Shown here one piece after another: positions 9,410 through 18,521 of a stretch of 45,182 nucleotides of DNA; within the stretch, counting starts at the first letter, position 1, and each line of letters begins with the position of its first letter. Source of the DNA: Lysinibacillus sp. ZYM-1 (GTDB taxonomy: Bacteria; Bacillota; Bacilli; Bacillales_A; Planococcaceae); contig NZ_KQ465124.1 of NCBI RefSeq assembly GCF_001308875.1, positions 1-45,182 of the forward strand. The letters run 5' to 3'. Under the pieces are notes generated by a model. That model did not search any database. It worked only from the letters and a program-made list of their open reading frames with translations, and was not told the DNA's origin. The translations under genes and the position numbers were made by a program.

Positions 9410-10318
9410 TCATCTATTCTCTATCTTTTCTATAAAAGCCGTATAGCCGTGGAATCCTTGAATAGAACGTCCCATTTTAACAGACTTTTGTGGTGCCTTC
9501 TGTTGTTTAGATTGTGCAGATGCTCGTTCCTTTAAAATTTCCTCAAATGATAAAGGATTCGGCTTCGGTAATTGTGATGAAGAAATATTCAGTGCATCAC
9601 TACCACTATAGACTCTTAAAAAAGCATTGGCCATTTGGCGATATCCTTCAAAATTTGGATGAACATCAGCATGATTCGGTAAGTAGTTTGTTGCATTTAA
9701 ACCAAAGTCATCGTACACATCTACATACACCGCTCCGGCTAGCTCCGCCTGTTGCTGTAAAATCTTATTTAACTTCACAAGCTGTGCATTTGTTCCTTCC
9801 TTTTGTGTTAGATGAACAGTTGGATAAGCAAAATAATAGCCTATAACATATACCTTAGCCTTTGGCGCGTGTTCAGCTAATTCATCTAAAATAGCCACCA
9901 TATTTTTTCTCACCATATTTAAGGCGTAATCTGTTTGAAGCTGGGAAAAAGCTAAAGTTCCAGCCGTCGGATTCAGTTGGACAAGCCGTAATAAATCATT
10001 GGCTCCTGCTGAAACCGTAACTAGTGTAGCATGGGCTAGTAAATCCCTTGCTTCCTCAGATTGGATTTTTTCTAACACATTTGCTGTTGTAAAGCCTGGA
10101 AAAGCTAGCCTCTTTGTATAGGATTTTAATTGATCGATTGACTTTAATCTCATAGCAATTAAATCACTGTATCCAGCATCAATTTGTTGATAAGGCGTTT
10201 GACCAGCAGCTAAGGAATCCCCGATAGCTACAAAGCTTTCAGTTTGAGCAAAAGCAGATGAACCCCAGCATGTCAGTGATAATATGATTACCCCGATCAC
10301 GTTACAAAAGTGCTTCAT
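9410..10318 (-). CDS. Secreted SGNH/GDSL-family hydrolase
   Basis: Probable exported esterase or lipase of 302 residues. A signal peptide covers about residues 1-24 (hydrophobic run, then AFAQ). SGNH blocks follow: block I AIGDSLAAG with the nucleophile Ser, block II with FPGFTTANVL, block III SAGANDLLR, and block V DVHPNFEGY with the catalytic Asp and His. The C-terminal 60 residues are Lys/Gln-rich and probably disordered. ATG at 10318 follows GGGGGAGAG. It begins 32 bases after the M29 aminopeptidase gene and is followed by a terminator, so it seems to end the yfmL-aminopeptidase operon. The substrate is not known. Confidence 0.88.
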   Translation of the reverse strand: MKHFCNVIGVIILSLTCWGSSAFAQTESFVAIGDSLAAGQTPYQQIDAGYSDLIAMRLKSIDQLKSYTKRLAFPGFTTANVLEKIQSEEARDLLAHATLVTVSAGANDLLRLVQLNPTAGTLAFSQLQTDYALNMVRKNMVAILDELAEHAPKAKVYVIGYYFAYPTVHLTQKEGTNAQLVKLNKILQQQAELAGAVYVDVYDDFGLNATNYLPNHADVHPNFEGYRQMANAFLRVYSGSDALNISSSQLPKPNPLSFEEILKERASAQSKQQKAPQKSVKMGRSIQGFHGYTAFIEKIENR

Positions 10319-10350
10319 CTGCTCTCCCCCATTCTTGATTTTTAATAAGC

Positions 10351-11580
10351 TTAGAAAGCCCAGCTACCTTTGCGGAATATCGGCTCTACAGTACCGTCTG
10401 GTAAAATACCATCAATGTCCATCTCACCGCTGCCAATCATAAAGTCTTCATGCGTTACAGAAATATTTGCGCCTAAGGCTTCTAGTTGACCGTTTTCTAA
10501 GTCTCTACCGCCCTCTAAGCAAGTCGGGTACGCTTCACCAATCGCTAAATGGTTTGAAGCATTCTCATCGAATAACGTATTAAAGTATAAAATCTCTGAT
10601 GCTGAAATTGGTGATTCATGAGGAACAAGTGCCACTTCACCTAAATAACTTGAGCCCTCATCTACTTGAATGAGTTCCTGTAATAAATCTTGACCCACTT
10701 CAGCTTCTGCCTTGATAATTTTTCCTTCTCCAAATGTTAATTTAAAGCCATCAATGATATTGCCTTGATACACTAAAGGCTTTGTATTACTAACATAACC
10801 GTCTACACCTTGCTTCATTGGAAGTGTATAGACCTCTTCTGTTGGCATATTGGCAATAAAAACATTGCCTTCAGGCGTTTTACTGCCACCAGTTAGCCAT
10901 TTATGCTGTGGTGCTAAAGCAATTGTTAAATCTGTTCCTGGAGCAGTATAGTGAAGCTTCGCATACTTTTTATTATTTAAAAGTTCTGCACGAGATTCTA
11001 AATTAGTTACATGCTGATGCCAATTTTCAACTGCATTACCTTCTCCAATATGAACTGTTTTAAAGATAGCTTCCCATAAGGCAGGTACTTGCTCCTCTTC
11101 TGTTAATTGAGGGAATACCTTTGCCGCCCATTTTGATGAAGGAACTGCAATAATTGACCAAGCAATCAAATCCTTCATAACCGCATTACGATAGTTTTTC
11201 AATGCCGATCCAGATACCTTTTGATGTGTAGCTAATCGTTCGGCAGGAATTCCTGTTAATTTATCAGGATCTGCAGCATCGATCCATAATAATGCCCCTT
11301 TACGTTTAATGAGTTCATCACGCATTTTCACGACCCATTCTGGGAAACGGTTAAATTCTTCATCAGAGGCATGTTCAAAATAGGCACGATCTATTTCATC
11401 ATCTGAAAAATTAACATGGACACGTCCAGCGCCAGCCTTATACGCCTCTTTAACGACCAAACGAGCAAAATCTAAAGCATCAACTGATGTGTTGACTAAC
11501 AAATATTGACCTGGTTGAATGTTTACCCCAACTTTTACTGCAAGTTCTGCGTATGCCTGTAATTTTTCTTCAAATGTCAT
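10351..11580 (-). CDS. M29-family aminopeptidase (AmpS/aminopeptidase T)
   Basis: Metal-dependent aminopeptidase of 409 residues, thermophilic aminopeptidase family M29, probably cytoplasmic and used in peptide turnover. Expected metal-ligand regions are visible: GEVALVP (Glu), NHLAIGEAYP (His and Glu), and VTHEDFMIGS (His and Asp). ATG at 11580 follows GAGGG at 7 bases. The start is only one base after the stop of the upstream helicase, so the ribosome binding site lies inside that gene and translation is likely coupled. The in-frame codons upstream of 11580 are in the helicase reading region and can be discounted. Confidence 0.93.
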   Translation of the reverse strand: MTFEEKLQAYAELAVKVGVNIQPGQYLLVNTSVDALDFARLVVKEAYKAGAGRVHVNFSDDEIDRAYFEHASDEEFNRFPEWVVKMRDELIKRKGALLWIDAADPDKLTGIPAERLATHQKVSGSALKNYRNAVMKDLIAWSIIAVPSSKWAAKVFPQLTEEEQVPALWEAIFKTVHIGEGNAVENWHQHVTNLESRAELLNNKKYAKLHYTAPGTDLTIALAPQHKWLTGGSKTPEGNVFIANMPTEEVYTLPMKQGVDGYVSNTKPLVYQGNIIDGFKLTFGEGKIIKAEAEVGQDLLQELIQVDEGSSYLGEVALVPHESPISASEILYFNTLFDENASNHLAIGEAYPTCLEGGRDLENGQLEALGANISVTHEDFMIGSGEMDIDGILPDGTVEPIFRKGSWAF

Positions 11581-11581
11581 A

Positions 11582-12730
11582 TTATTTCCCTCGCTTTTGT
11601 CCAATTGTTTTAGAATTACCTTCCATTAGCTTACCATCATGCCATATTTTCTGCACTGGCTTACCAGGAACTTCTCTTGTCCATTTTTTATAGGTTTTTT
11701 CGTCTTGATAAGATAGTAATGTTAATACTTCACCATCTGCACCCGCACGACCTGTACGACCCGAACGGTGTAAATACTGCTCAATTGTTCGTGGAACGTC
11801 AACATGAATAACATGTGTTAAACCGGCAATATCTAAACCACGTGCCGCAATATCTGTCGCGATTAAAATACGTGCGTCCCCTTTGCGGAAAGCATCTAAA
11901 GCCTTTTTGCGTTCTTCTTTTTTCATGTCAGAATGAAGAGTTACAATTGGTGCAGAGCGATACTGTAGCTTCGTTTCTTTCATTAACAATTGATCAATAT
12001 TATTGACGAATGCTAGTGCTCTCAGTCCCTCTGTATGTGATAGTCGGCGAAGGAACTCTGTTTTATCGCGTTCTTCCACCTTCACAAATGAGTGGATCAC
12101 TTTGCCGACCTTTAACATATCCTCTGGCTTAATTTTAAAACGAACTGGTTCAAACATCATACGACTCGCCACTAATTCAATTTCCTCTGTAATGGTTGCT
12201 GAAACAACAACAACTTGTCGCCCAAAGGCAGAACCTTCAATAAAGGATTTGATGACAACACGGTATTCACGACTAAGTAATTGATCACATTCATCTAAAA
12301 TAACTGTTTCAATTTCCTTAAGTTTTAATTTTCCTGCACGTGCTAATTCATTTAAACGGCCAGGTGTTCCAACAACAATCGTTGGTTTTTTCTTTAGTTT
12401 TTCAATTTGACGGGCTGAATTGGCACCACCAATAAGCTGTTGAACAGTAATATCTGTACCTACTGTCCACTCACGGATGACTTCTACAATTTGCATAGCT
12501 AGCTCTTGTGATGGAGCTACGATGAGACCTTGTGTTTGCTTTTTCGCCCCATTTACTTTATTCAGTAATGGTAATACATACGCTAATGTTTTACCTGAGC
12601 CAGTAGGTGATTCAGCTACGATATCTTTACCTTCAAGCATAGCTGGTATCATTTCCTCTTGAATTTTCATGGTTGTTTCAAAGTTCCATTTTGCTTGTAA
12701 TTCTTCTTTTAATAAACTGATTACTGACAT
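11582..12730 (-). CDS. yfmL: DEAD-box RNA helicase, YfmL-like
   Basis: ATP-dependent RNA helicase of 382 residues made of the two RecA-like domains with almost no tail. Motifs: Q motif region KIQEEMIPAML, I ESPTGSGKT, Ia APSQELA, Ib GTPGR, II as DECD rather than DEAD, III SATI, IV ALAFVNN, V ATDIAARGLD and VI HRSGRTGRAG. The short length and the GGAN/IEKLKKKP segment match B. subtilis YfmL, which is linked to 50S ribosome assembly and cold growth. ATG at 12730 follows AAGGTGGG. It heads a tight operon with the M29 aminopeptidase. Confidence 0.92.
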   Translation of the reverse strand: MSVISLLKEELQAKWNFETTMKIQEEMIPAMLEGKDIVAESPTGSGKTLAYVLPLLNKVNGAKKQTQGLIVAPSQELAMQIVEVIREWTVGTDITVQQLIGGANSARQIEKLKKKPTIVVGTPGRLNELARAGKLKLKEIETVILDECDQLLSREYRVVIKSFIEGSAFGRQVVVVSATITEEIELVASRMMFEPVRFKIKPEDMLKVGKVIHSFVKVEERDKTEFLRRLSHTEGLRALAFVNNIDQLLMKETKLQYRSAPIVTLHSDMKKEERKKALDAFRKGDARILIATDIAARGLDIAGLTHVIHVDVPRTIEQYLHRSGRTGRAGADGEVLTLLSYQDEKTYKKWTREVPGKPVQKIWHDGKLMEGNSKTIGQKRGK

Positions 12731-12844
12731 GTTATTTCCCACCTTCTATCTGCTTGACACTAGTTTAACACACTCGGTAGCTTCCTACTTTATATGTACG
12801 CAAACCTTTATCAAATCGTTTCATTATACGAACCTTTCATCCAT

Positions 12845-12935
12845 AAAAAATCTGCCTAACTCCACACACGGAAATGTAAGCCAGTCCACAACCCTTTGAA
12901 GACTTGTAGCCTACCCGTGTAAAGCAAGCAGATTC
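12845..12935 (-). terminator. Long branched terminator of the racemase operon
   Basis: On the minus strand AATCTGC (12928-12934) pairs with GCAGATT (12849-12855), followed by T5-6. A second stem, ACACGG/CCGTGT, lies inside, and the inner 45 bases can fold further. The simple outer stem plus T run makes a terminator likely; the elaborate interior is unusual. Confidence 0.65.
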
Positions 12936-12952
12936 TTTTCTATCATTCATTC

Positions 12953-13654
12953 CTAATCGGCTAGCTCATAACCACAGGCTAAAATAGCACATTCCGCTAA
13001 AACGATTAATGAATCGATATATATATTACTTAATTTTAAATCTCGATTGACAATAGATAGCTCAGTACAGCCCAATACGATACGGTCGCAGTTTAGTGCT
13101 AGCATTGCCTCTTCTATTGGTTGCCAATCCTCCTGTGTGACATCCTTACCAGCTTTGACATAATCGTAAATGATGGTCATCACATGCGCTCTCATCTCAT
13201 TATCTGGTACAACTGGTGTAATGCCATATTCTTCTAGCGCTTCTTGGTACATTCGTGATGTCAGTGTACCTGTTGTCGCTAAAATACCAACACGCTCCGC
13301 CCCTAATTCGGATGCACGCTTCGCCGTTTCACGAATCATATGCAAAACAGGGATTGGGGAACCTTCCTGGATCTCGTCATAAAAAGTATGGGCTGTATTA
13401 CATGGGATGGCAATCATATTAGCTCCTACAGAAGCTAATTTTCTTGCATCCTCTACAATAACGGGGACAGGGTTTTCTTTTGTATTATCTAAAATAAAAG
13501 CCGTACGATCAGGAATATTTGTATCATTATCAATGATGGTATGTAAATGCTCCTGATCTTTTTGTGCTTGTGTACGTCTTACAATCATTTCGCCAATAAA
13601 CATTGTTGCTAGTGGACCAACGCCACCAATTATACCTAAAGTTTGTTTTTTCAT
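12953..13654 (-). CDS. Aspartate racemase (Asp/Glu racemase family)
   Basis: Cofactor-independent two-cysteine amino acid racemase of 233 residues. The catalytic Cys pair is visible as PCNTAH (Cys85) and GCTELS (Cys196), and the N-terminus GIIGGVGPLAT is typical of the aspartate racemase branch. Its ATG overlaps the TGA of the upstream ATP-grasp ligase by four bases, so the two are translated together. Because that ligase resembles the D-Asp ligase of Enterococcus faecium, I infer that this enzyme supplies D-aspartate for the peptidoglycan crossbridge, as the neighbouring racemase does in E. faecium. A terminator follows. Confidence 0.9.
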   Translation of the reverse strand: MKKQTLGIIGGVGPLATMFIGEMIVRRTQAQKDQEHLHTIIDNDTNIPDRTAFILDNTKENPVPVIVEDARKLASVGANMIAIPCNTAHTFYDEIQEGSPIPVLHMIRETAKRASELGAERVGILATTGTLTSRMYQEALEEYGITPVVPDNEMRAHVMTIIYDYVKAGKDVTQEDWQPIEEAMLALNCDRIVLGCTELSIVNRDLKLSNIYIDSLIVLAECAILACGYELAD

Positions 13655-14892
13655 GAGTTAGACAGACCTTTGTTATTAAAATATTTCTTATATTTGCGAT
13701 AAAAACTTAAATTATCGAGCGTTACATTTAACCAACGCTTGGCATTCATATCTTTATAATTAAAAATAGAATCCGTCGCCATTCCTTGTCGAATCAGACT
13801 TTTCGCTTCAATAATGAGTTGTTCATTTTGTACATATTTGAAAAGGACACCATTTGGCACGATCGTCCAAAGATGTTTGTTTTGCACGTATGTTAGTGGC
13901 TGTTTACTCCCTCGAACGTAATCGTCTGCGACATACTGCATTAGATTATAGCCACTAGCTGTCACATAATAATTTGAAAGCTCATTATGTAATTCTATAC
14001 TTAACAATTTATATTGCCCATCACGATCATCATATTTCATATCGAATGTAGCAAATCCTTGGAATTGAATAGTTTCTAGGAACGATTTCACATTCTCCAT
14101 TAAAGCTCCATTATAGGTTGTCATAATAGCCACATAACGACCAATACCTTCTGGAGAATGCTCTTCTAGAATAGGATTCCCTACAGCAAGAAGCTTAGCC
14201 TTCCCATCTTGTCCTATGTAAGCATTGACAACACACATATTGGCATCTTCTCCAGGAATATATTGCTGAATCATGAGATCATCTCGATAGGCAGATTCCT
14301 TATAGATGGCATGGAATATGCTATCCTTTTCGTCCTTATCATGTGCAATATATACTTTTTTCTTTCCAGGAAAAATACATGTGGCATACTTTGTCATATT
14401 CATCGGTTTAATGACAATTGGATAGTCAAATGACAGGTCGTAGTCTTCATAATCATTTACTGTGCATATATGCATAGCAGGGTATTGAAAGCCGAATTGT
14501 GCACACAGCTCATACATACTTTCGCGAGTTAGTAGCTGATGTGCAAGCTGAGCCTCCACATAAGGAACAATAAAATCCTCTGTTAATTCTTCTTTATGTT
14601 CAACAATCTTTTTGACATAAAATTCATCACAGGCTAATAGCAGTAATTTTTTGTCTACGAATTCCTGCGCTATTGCCTGTAGTGCCGTCACAAATCGTTC
14701 TTCTACATGAAGTCTTGGTACCTCACGAAAAGTCAATAAATCACTTTGTTGAATTTTTTCCATATTGGTGTGATTTAGTGCAAGTGGCTTCACACCATAG
14801 GCTTCGTAAAATGCTCTGGCCATGCCATAAGCATTCATTTCATCGCCTAGTAAAACCGGTAAAAAAGCGTGCTCAATGGCCATTCTACTCAA
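13651..14892 (-). CDS. D-aspartate ligase, ATP-grasp (Aslfm-like)
   Basis: ATP-grasp carboxylate-amine ligase of 413 residues. The N-terminal pattern FLPVLLGDEMNAYGMARAF, the LLACDEFYVKKI segment and the FIVPYVEA segment resemble Enterococcus faecium Aslfm, which adds D-Asp to the Lys side chain of peptidoglycan precursors. ATP-grasp features follow: YPIVIKPMN, IQQYIPGEDANMCV and the metal-binding SIELHNELSNYY. Overlap with an aspartate racemase gene supports the assignment. Lysinibacillus has Lys-D-Asp crosslinks, so this pair probably makes the D-Asp bridge. I leave the symbol empty because the name aslfm is species-specific. Confidence 0.87.
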   Translation of the reverse strand: MSRMAIEHAFLPVLLGDEMNAYGMARAFYEAYGVKPLALNHTNMEKIQQSDLLTFREVPRLHVEERFVTALQAIAQEFVDKKLLLLACDEFYVKKIVEHKEELTEDFIVPYVEAQLAHQLLTRESMYELCAQFGFQYPAMHICTVNDYEDYDLSFDYPIVIKPMNMTKYATCIFPGKKKVYIAHDKDEKDSIFHAIYKESAYRDDLMIQQYIPGEDANMCVVNAYIGQDGKAKLLAVGNPILEEHSPEGIGRYVAIMTTYNGALMENVKSFLETIQFQGFATFDMKYDDRDGQYKLLSIELHNELSNYYVTASGYNLMQYVADDYVRGSKQPLTYVQNKHLWTIVPNGVLFKYVQNEQLIIEAKSLIRQGMATDSIFNYKDMNAKRWLNVTLDNLSFYRKYKKYFNNKGLSNS

Positions 14893-14951
14893 CTCACTTT
14901 TGCTTTTTTATTAGTGTAACATACTTCCTAATGAAAGGATTTATAGCTTGT

Positions 14952-15941
14952 TTATTTATGAACAGCTACTGCCTGTTCACCTAATTCTCGATAGCTTTTA
15001 AAGAACTGGTCCACATTGTATGTTACATAACCCTTTAACGGGTCCATTACAACTACTTTATCGCCTAAGTGCCCTGTTAAAACAACAGCATGTAAATTCA
15101 TAAAGGCATCCTTTGAAGTTGTCTCTCCTTCATAAATCCAGCCTCTATCTGCATTTGGTTTAGGTTTCGATAAATCCAGCGTCACCCATGTCACGACAGG
15201 TACTCCCTCACGAACAAGCTGTAAAATCTCATCCTGTGAGGCATTACTCATATCAGTCACACGTAAATGTGCCTGTTTATCTGCAATAACTGCCTCTGCT
15301 GCCTTGACAATTGGAGCAGCAAAAACATACATACCATGAGCTTTATCACGAGGATTACCTGCAAAGGCCTCATTTGGATTTGGTCCAAAACGTTGATTGC
15401 CTATAGTACGTATTTCTTGCTTTGGTAAATAGTTATCAGCCATTTCAAGCTTCGAAACATCCATTCCAAAGTAATTTAATACCGCTGTGAGTGAAGTTAT
15501 TTCACAGCCATGTGGAAGTTCGGGATTTTGCATCACAACAGGTACATCTAATTCTTGTTCGTCTCTTGAAAAGTGTGTTTGCAATCTGTAATAAGGTTTT
15601 GTTGTATCATACGTAAAATTCTCGATTGTTGTATAGCCATCATTTGTCGTACTATTTTCCAGTGTTGTTGCCGCAATGGCATATTCTCGTCCTGCCTTTA
15701 GCTTCGAAAATATCGCTTCTCCCTCTTCAGAACCAATAGCATTCTCTACAACATCACCAGTCTGTACATCTGTGACCGTGATATAAAGATTAGCGATTGG
15801 TGCACCACTATTAAATTCTACGGTTAAAACTGTTAACTGATTTTTTTGTTCTGCATCTTGCTGTGAAAATGGCTGACAGCTAGAAAGTAACATAATGATC
15901 AAAATGCCAATAAGTAAAAGGCGTTTATACCCCGTCCACAA
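14952..15941 (-). CDS. C39-like cysteine peptidase lipoprotein
   Basis: Exported lipoprotein of 329 residues: basic N-terminus, hydrophobic run and lipobox LLSSC, so Cys22 is probably lipidated. Residues 35-130 look like a beta-rich carrier domain (LTVEFNSGAPIANLYITVTD). The C-terminal half is a Peptidase_C39_2-type papain-like domain with Cys in LPHGCEITSLT, His in NLHAVVLTG and a following MDPLKG. Its start codon is TTG at 15941 with AGGAG 11 bases upstream; no ATG is available in frame. Such proteins are thought to cut peptides at the cell surface; the substrate is unknown. No partner gene is adjacent. Confidence 0.82.
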   Translation of the reverse strand: MWTGYKRLLLIGILIIMLLSSCQPFSQQDAEQKNQLTVLTVEFNSGAPIANLYITVTDVQTGDVVENAIGSEEGEAIFSKLKAGREYAIAATTLENSTTNDGYTTIENFTYDTTKPYYRLQTHFSRDEQELDVPVVMQNPELPHGCEITSLTAVLNYFGMDVSKLEMADNYLPKQEIRTIGNQRFGPNPNEAFAGNPRDKAHGMYVFAAPIVKAAEAVIADKQAHLRVTDMSNASQDEILQLVREGVPVVTWVTLDLSKPKPNADRGWIYEGETTSKDAFMNLHAVVLTGHLGDKVVVMDPLKGYVTYNVDQFFKSYRELGEQAVAVHK

Positions 15942-16124
15942 GACAAATTCCGCTCCTATTCTAAATCGAAGGATAACCCCTTCTCCATTCTTTTAATTTA
16001 ATTTGTCGTAGACTCTATTATACGATACTTTGAAAGAGGTTCCTATTTTATCTTGTTTCAGTAAGTATTTTTGTATGGAAAACGGAACACTAAGTGCAAA
16101 AAACTTTAAGAGCATTGATATTGC

Positions 16125-17621
16125 TCAAATTGAACTTACTTTAGGTCTTAGCGTATGCTTTAGAACTTTACCAGAAGCATTACGTGGCAGTTCAGCTAAA
16201 AATTCAATTTCATACGGTACTTTATATTTGGCAAGTCGTGTCTGACAATAAGATAATATGATTTTTTCATCGAGAGATTTACCTTCCTTGAATACGACAA
16301 AAGCTTTGGGCACCTCTCCATAAACTTCATGCGGCAAACCAACCACTGCTGCTTCTAAAATTTCGGGCATTTGATATAACACTTCTTCCACTTCAATAGG
16401 GTAAATATTTTCACCACCTCGGATGATCATATCTTTTTTCCGATCTACAATATATAAATAGCCTTCTTCATCAAAACGTCCTAGATCTCCTGAATAAAGC
16501 CAACCATCCCTAATCGTTCTAGCTGTTTCTTCAGGATTACGCAAATAGCCCTTCATCACCTGTGGACCCTTTACGCAAATCTCGCCTACCTCACCAGCTG
16601 GAACTGACTTTCCTTCACTATCAACCACACAAACCTCTGTCTGCCCTAATGGTTTCCCAACAGAGCCAATCTTCGTCAAGGCATCAGTATCTAATAAAGA
16701 TGTTGCTGCAGGCGTGTTTTCTGTTTGACCATATAGATTTTGAACTTTCACATTTGGAAACGCCTCTTTCACTTGCTTTACGAGCTCATAGGGCATTGGA
16801 GCTGCCCCGTAACATAATAAACGCAAATGATTAAAGCGATGTTCCTTGAATGCTGGTGTATTTAAAATGATCGTATACATAGATGGAACGCCAAAGAAAA
16901 TTGTTGCCTCTGTTACAGCAATCTGAGCTAATGTTTTTGTTGGAGAAAAGGCTTCTTCTATCACAACTGTCCCGCCTCGATAAAACATTGGCATGGCAAA
17001 AACATGAAGTCCTGCACAATGGAATAATGGTGTACAAATAAACATCTTGTCCTTATTAGACATATTCATGGATGATGACCAAATATCTGCCGTAGCCACA
17101 ATATTTTGATGTGTTAGCATCACACCTTTTGGTTTACCAGTCGTACCAGAAGTGTACATGACAACTGCAGTATCACAGGCTTTCAATTGTACTACAGTTC
17201 TTACCCGATCATTATTTTTAATGATATGATTCATATCTTGAAATCCAATAATATGCTGAAACGAATAGGATACATCCTCCAAGGCTTCTACTAATCTTTC
17301 ATCATAAATTAGCCCCTTTGCTTGTGAGTGATTAAAAATAAATTCAACCTCAGGAGCTGCCAATTTAGTGTTAATAGGCATAGCAACGTAGCCCGCTAAT
17401 TGCACACCTAAATAAGCAATTAAAAATAAATCCGAATTGAGCGTATATAATGCAATCACATCTTCTTTTTCATAGTCTTGCTCCTGTAAATAGGCTGCAA
17501 ATCTTTCTACATGTTTGTAAAATTCACTGTAGCTTAGCTTTTTTCCTTCATACAAGGTCGCAATTGAATTTGGTTGTTGTACAGCATAGTTTTCAAGAAT
17601 ATCCGTCATGTACATCGTCAT
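16125..17621 (-). CDS. Long-chain acyl-CoA ligase (AMP-forming)
   Basis: Activates a carboxylic acid, probably a fatty acid, to acyl-AMP and then acyl-CoA. It has 498 residues with ANL-superfamily motifs in order: YTSGTTGKPKGV (P-loop, about 163-174), YGQTEN (A5), YSGDLG (A7), DRKKDMIIRGGENIYP (A8, hinge) and NASGKVLK (A10 Lys). ATG at 17621 follows GGAGGG at 6 bases. It stands alone, divergent from the metallophosphoesterase. The chain length preference cannot be read from sequence; other organic acids are possible. Confidence 0.88.
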   Translation of the reverse strand: MTMYMTDILENYAVQQPNSIATLYEGKKLSYSEFYKHVERFAAYLQEQDYEKEDVIALYTLNSDLFLIAYLGVQLAGYVAMPINTKLAAPEVEFIFNHSQAKGLIYDERLVEALEDVSYSFQHIIGFQDMNHIIKNNDRVRTVVQLKACDTAVVMYTSGTTGKPKGVMLTHQNIVATADIWSSSMNMSNKDKMFICTPLFHCAGLHVFAMPMFYRGGTVVIEEAFSPTKTLAQIAVTEATIFFGVPSMYTIILNTPAFKEHRFNHLRLLCYGAAPMPYELVKQVKEAFPNVKVQNLYGQTENTPAATSLLDTDALTKIGSVGKPLGQTEVCVVDSEGKSVPAGEVGEICVKGPQVMKGYLRNPEETARTIRDGWLYSGDLGRFDEEGYLYIVDRKKDMIIRGGENIYPIEVEEVLYQMPEILEAAVVGLPHEVYGEVPKAFVVFKEGKSLDEKIILSYCQTRLAKYKVPYEIEFLAELPRNASGKVLKHTLRPKVSSI

Positions 17622-17869
17622 TATAAGCCCTCCAATAATTCATTTTTCACTAATGGGTAGAGTCATCATCAATAGCAAACTTCTAGACTATTAAAATTTC
17701 AGAAAATTATGATTATATTTTAACAAGCATTGATTTCCTTGGCAATTTTTCTACACATTCAAAATATGAAGCAGAACTAACGAAATATTCTTAGACGTTT
17801 TACTTTTCTAGCAATTTCTATTAGGTGTATGATGTTTGTACGATTATTTTTAGGAAAGGCCGGGTTTAC

Positions 17870-18475
17870 ATGCTTTATGCACTTTTAGGAGATTTACATT
17901 CTAATATAGAAGATACTAAAGCTGTTCTAACACATATTCAACAGACAGCTAAAGAAGCAAAAATCATTGGGTTAGGTGATCTATATGAATGCACAGTTAG
18001 TAAGAAAAAAGCACAAACAATGTCAGGGTTATCTTTGCAAAAAGCAGCTATTGTAGAGAGTAAATTTGAAGAACTTTTAACCTTCCCTTCTATACGGGGC
18101 AATCAAGAAGAGCGTATTACACAGGTAACTGGCATTGAACGCTTTAGGGCGTTACCTGAAACAATGGAGATTGATGGTGCCACACTTATGCATGGCCATC
18201 AATTTAAATGGAATGTAAGCTGGCAGCCAACATTCCCATCCTTTCAAAAACCACTATTATTCTTTGGTCATAGTCATGAATCAGGTCTCTATCATCAGCA
18301 GAAAAAACTACCGATTCGCATTCGCCATGGACAACCAATTGTATTACAAGATAAACAATATGGCGTGAACGTAGGTTCCGTCGTAGATCACCGTGAATGG
18401 TGTCTTTATGATAGTAAAAAACGGACCGTAACTTTCATGTGTGTTCCATCCGTTGATAAATTAACAGTGTCATAA
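17870..18475 (+). CDS. Calcineurin-like metallophosphoesterase
   Basis: Predicted metallophosphatase of 201 residues. Metal-binding motifs are present: GDLHSN (residues 7-12), GLGDLYE, RGNQEE (usual GNHE/D varied to GNQEE, so the His is replaced by Gln), MHGHQF and FGHSHESG. The Gln substitution at the usual catalytic His is worth noting. ATG at 17870 follows AGGAAAGG at about 10 bases. It is divergent from the acyl-CoA ligase and followed by a terminator. The substrate is unknown; relatives include YfcE-type phosphodiesterases. Confidence 0.8.
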   Translation: MLYALLGDLHSNIEDTKAVLTHIQQTAKEAKIIGLGDLYECTVSKKKAQTMSGLSLQKAAIVESKFEELLTFPSIRGNQEERITQVTGIERFRALPETMEIDGATLMHGHQFKWNVSWQPTFPSFQKPLLFFGHSHESGLYHQQKKLPIRIRHGQPIVLQDKQYGVNVGSVVDHREWCLYDSKKRTVTFMCVPSVDKLTVS

Positions 18476-18484
18476 ACCATAAAA

Positions 18485-18520
18485 GAGCAAGCTAACCTAC
18501 CTTAGCTTGCTCCACATTTT
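18485..18520. terminator. Terminator after the metallophosphoesterase, shared with the globin-MCP gene
   Basis: Perfect 11-bp arms at 18485-18495 and 18502-18512 with a six-base loop, followed by CACA and T7 on the plus strand. The minus strand has only T4 after the stem, so it may also serve the converging chemoreceptor gene. Confidence 0.8.
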
Positions 18521-18521
18521 T

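Noticed and set aside
16060..16130. Terminator of the acyl-CoA ligase gene
   Set aside because: Only a five-bp stem (GAGCA/TGCTC) with a distant T run is visible; too weak to list as a feature.
17630..17670. FadR-like operator before the acyl-CoA ligase
   Set aside because: A CATT-n7-AATG pattern is present but it does not match the longer palindromic FadR consensus, so I do not claim it.
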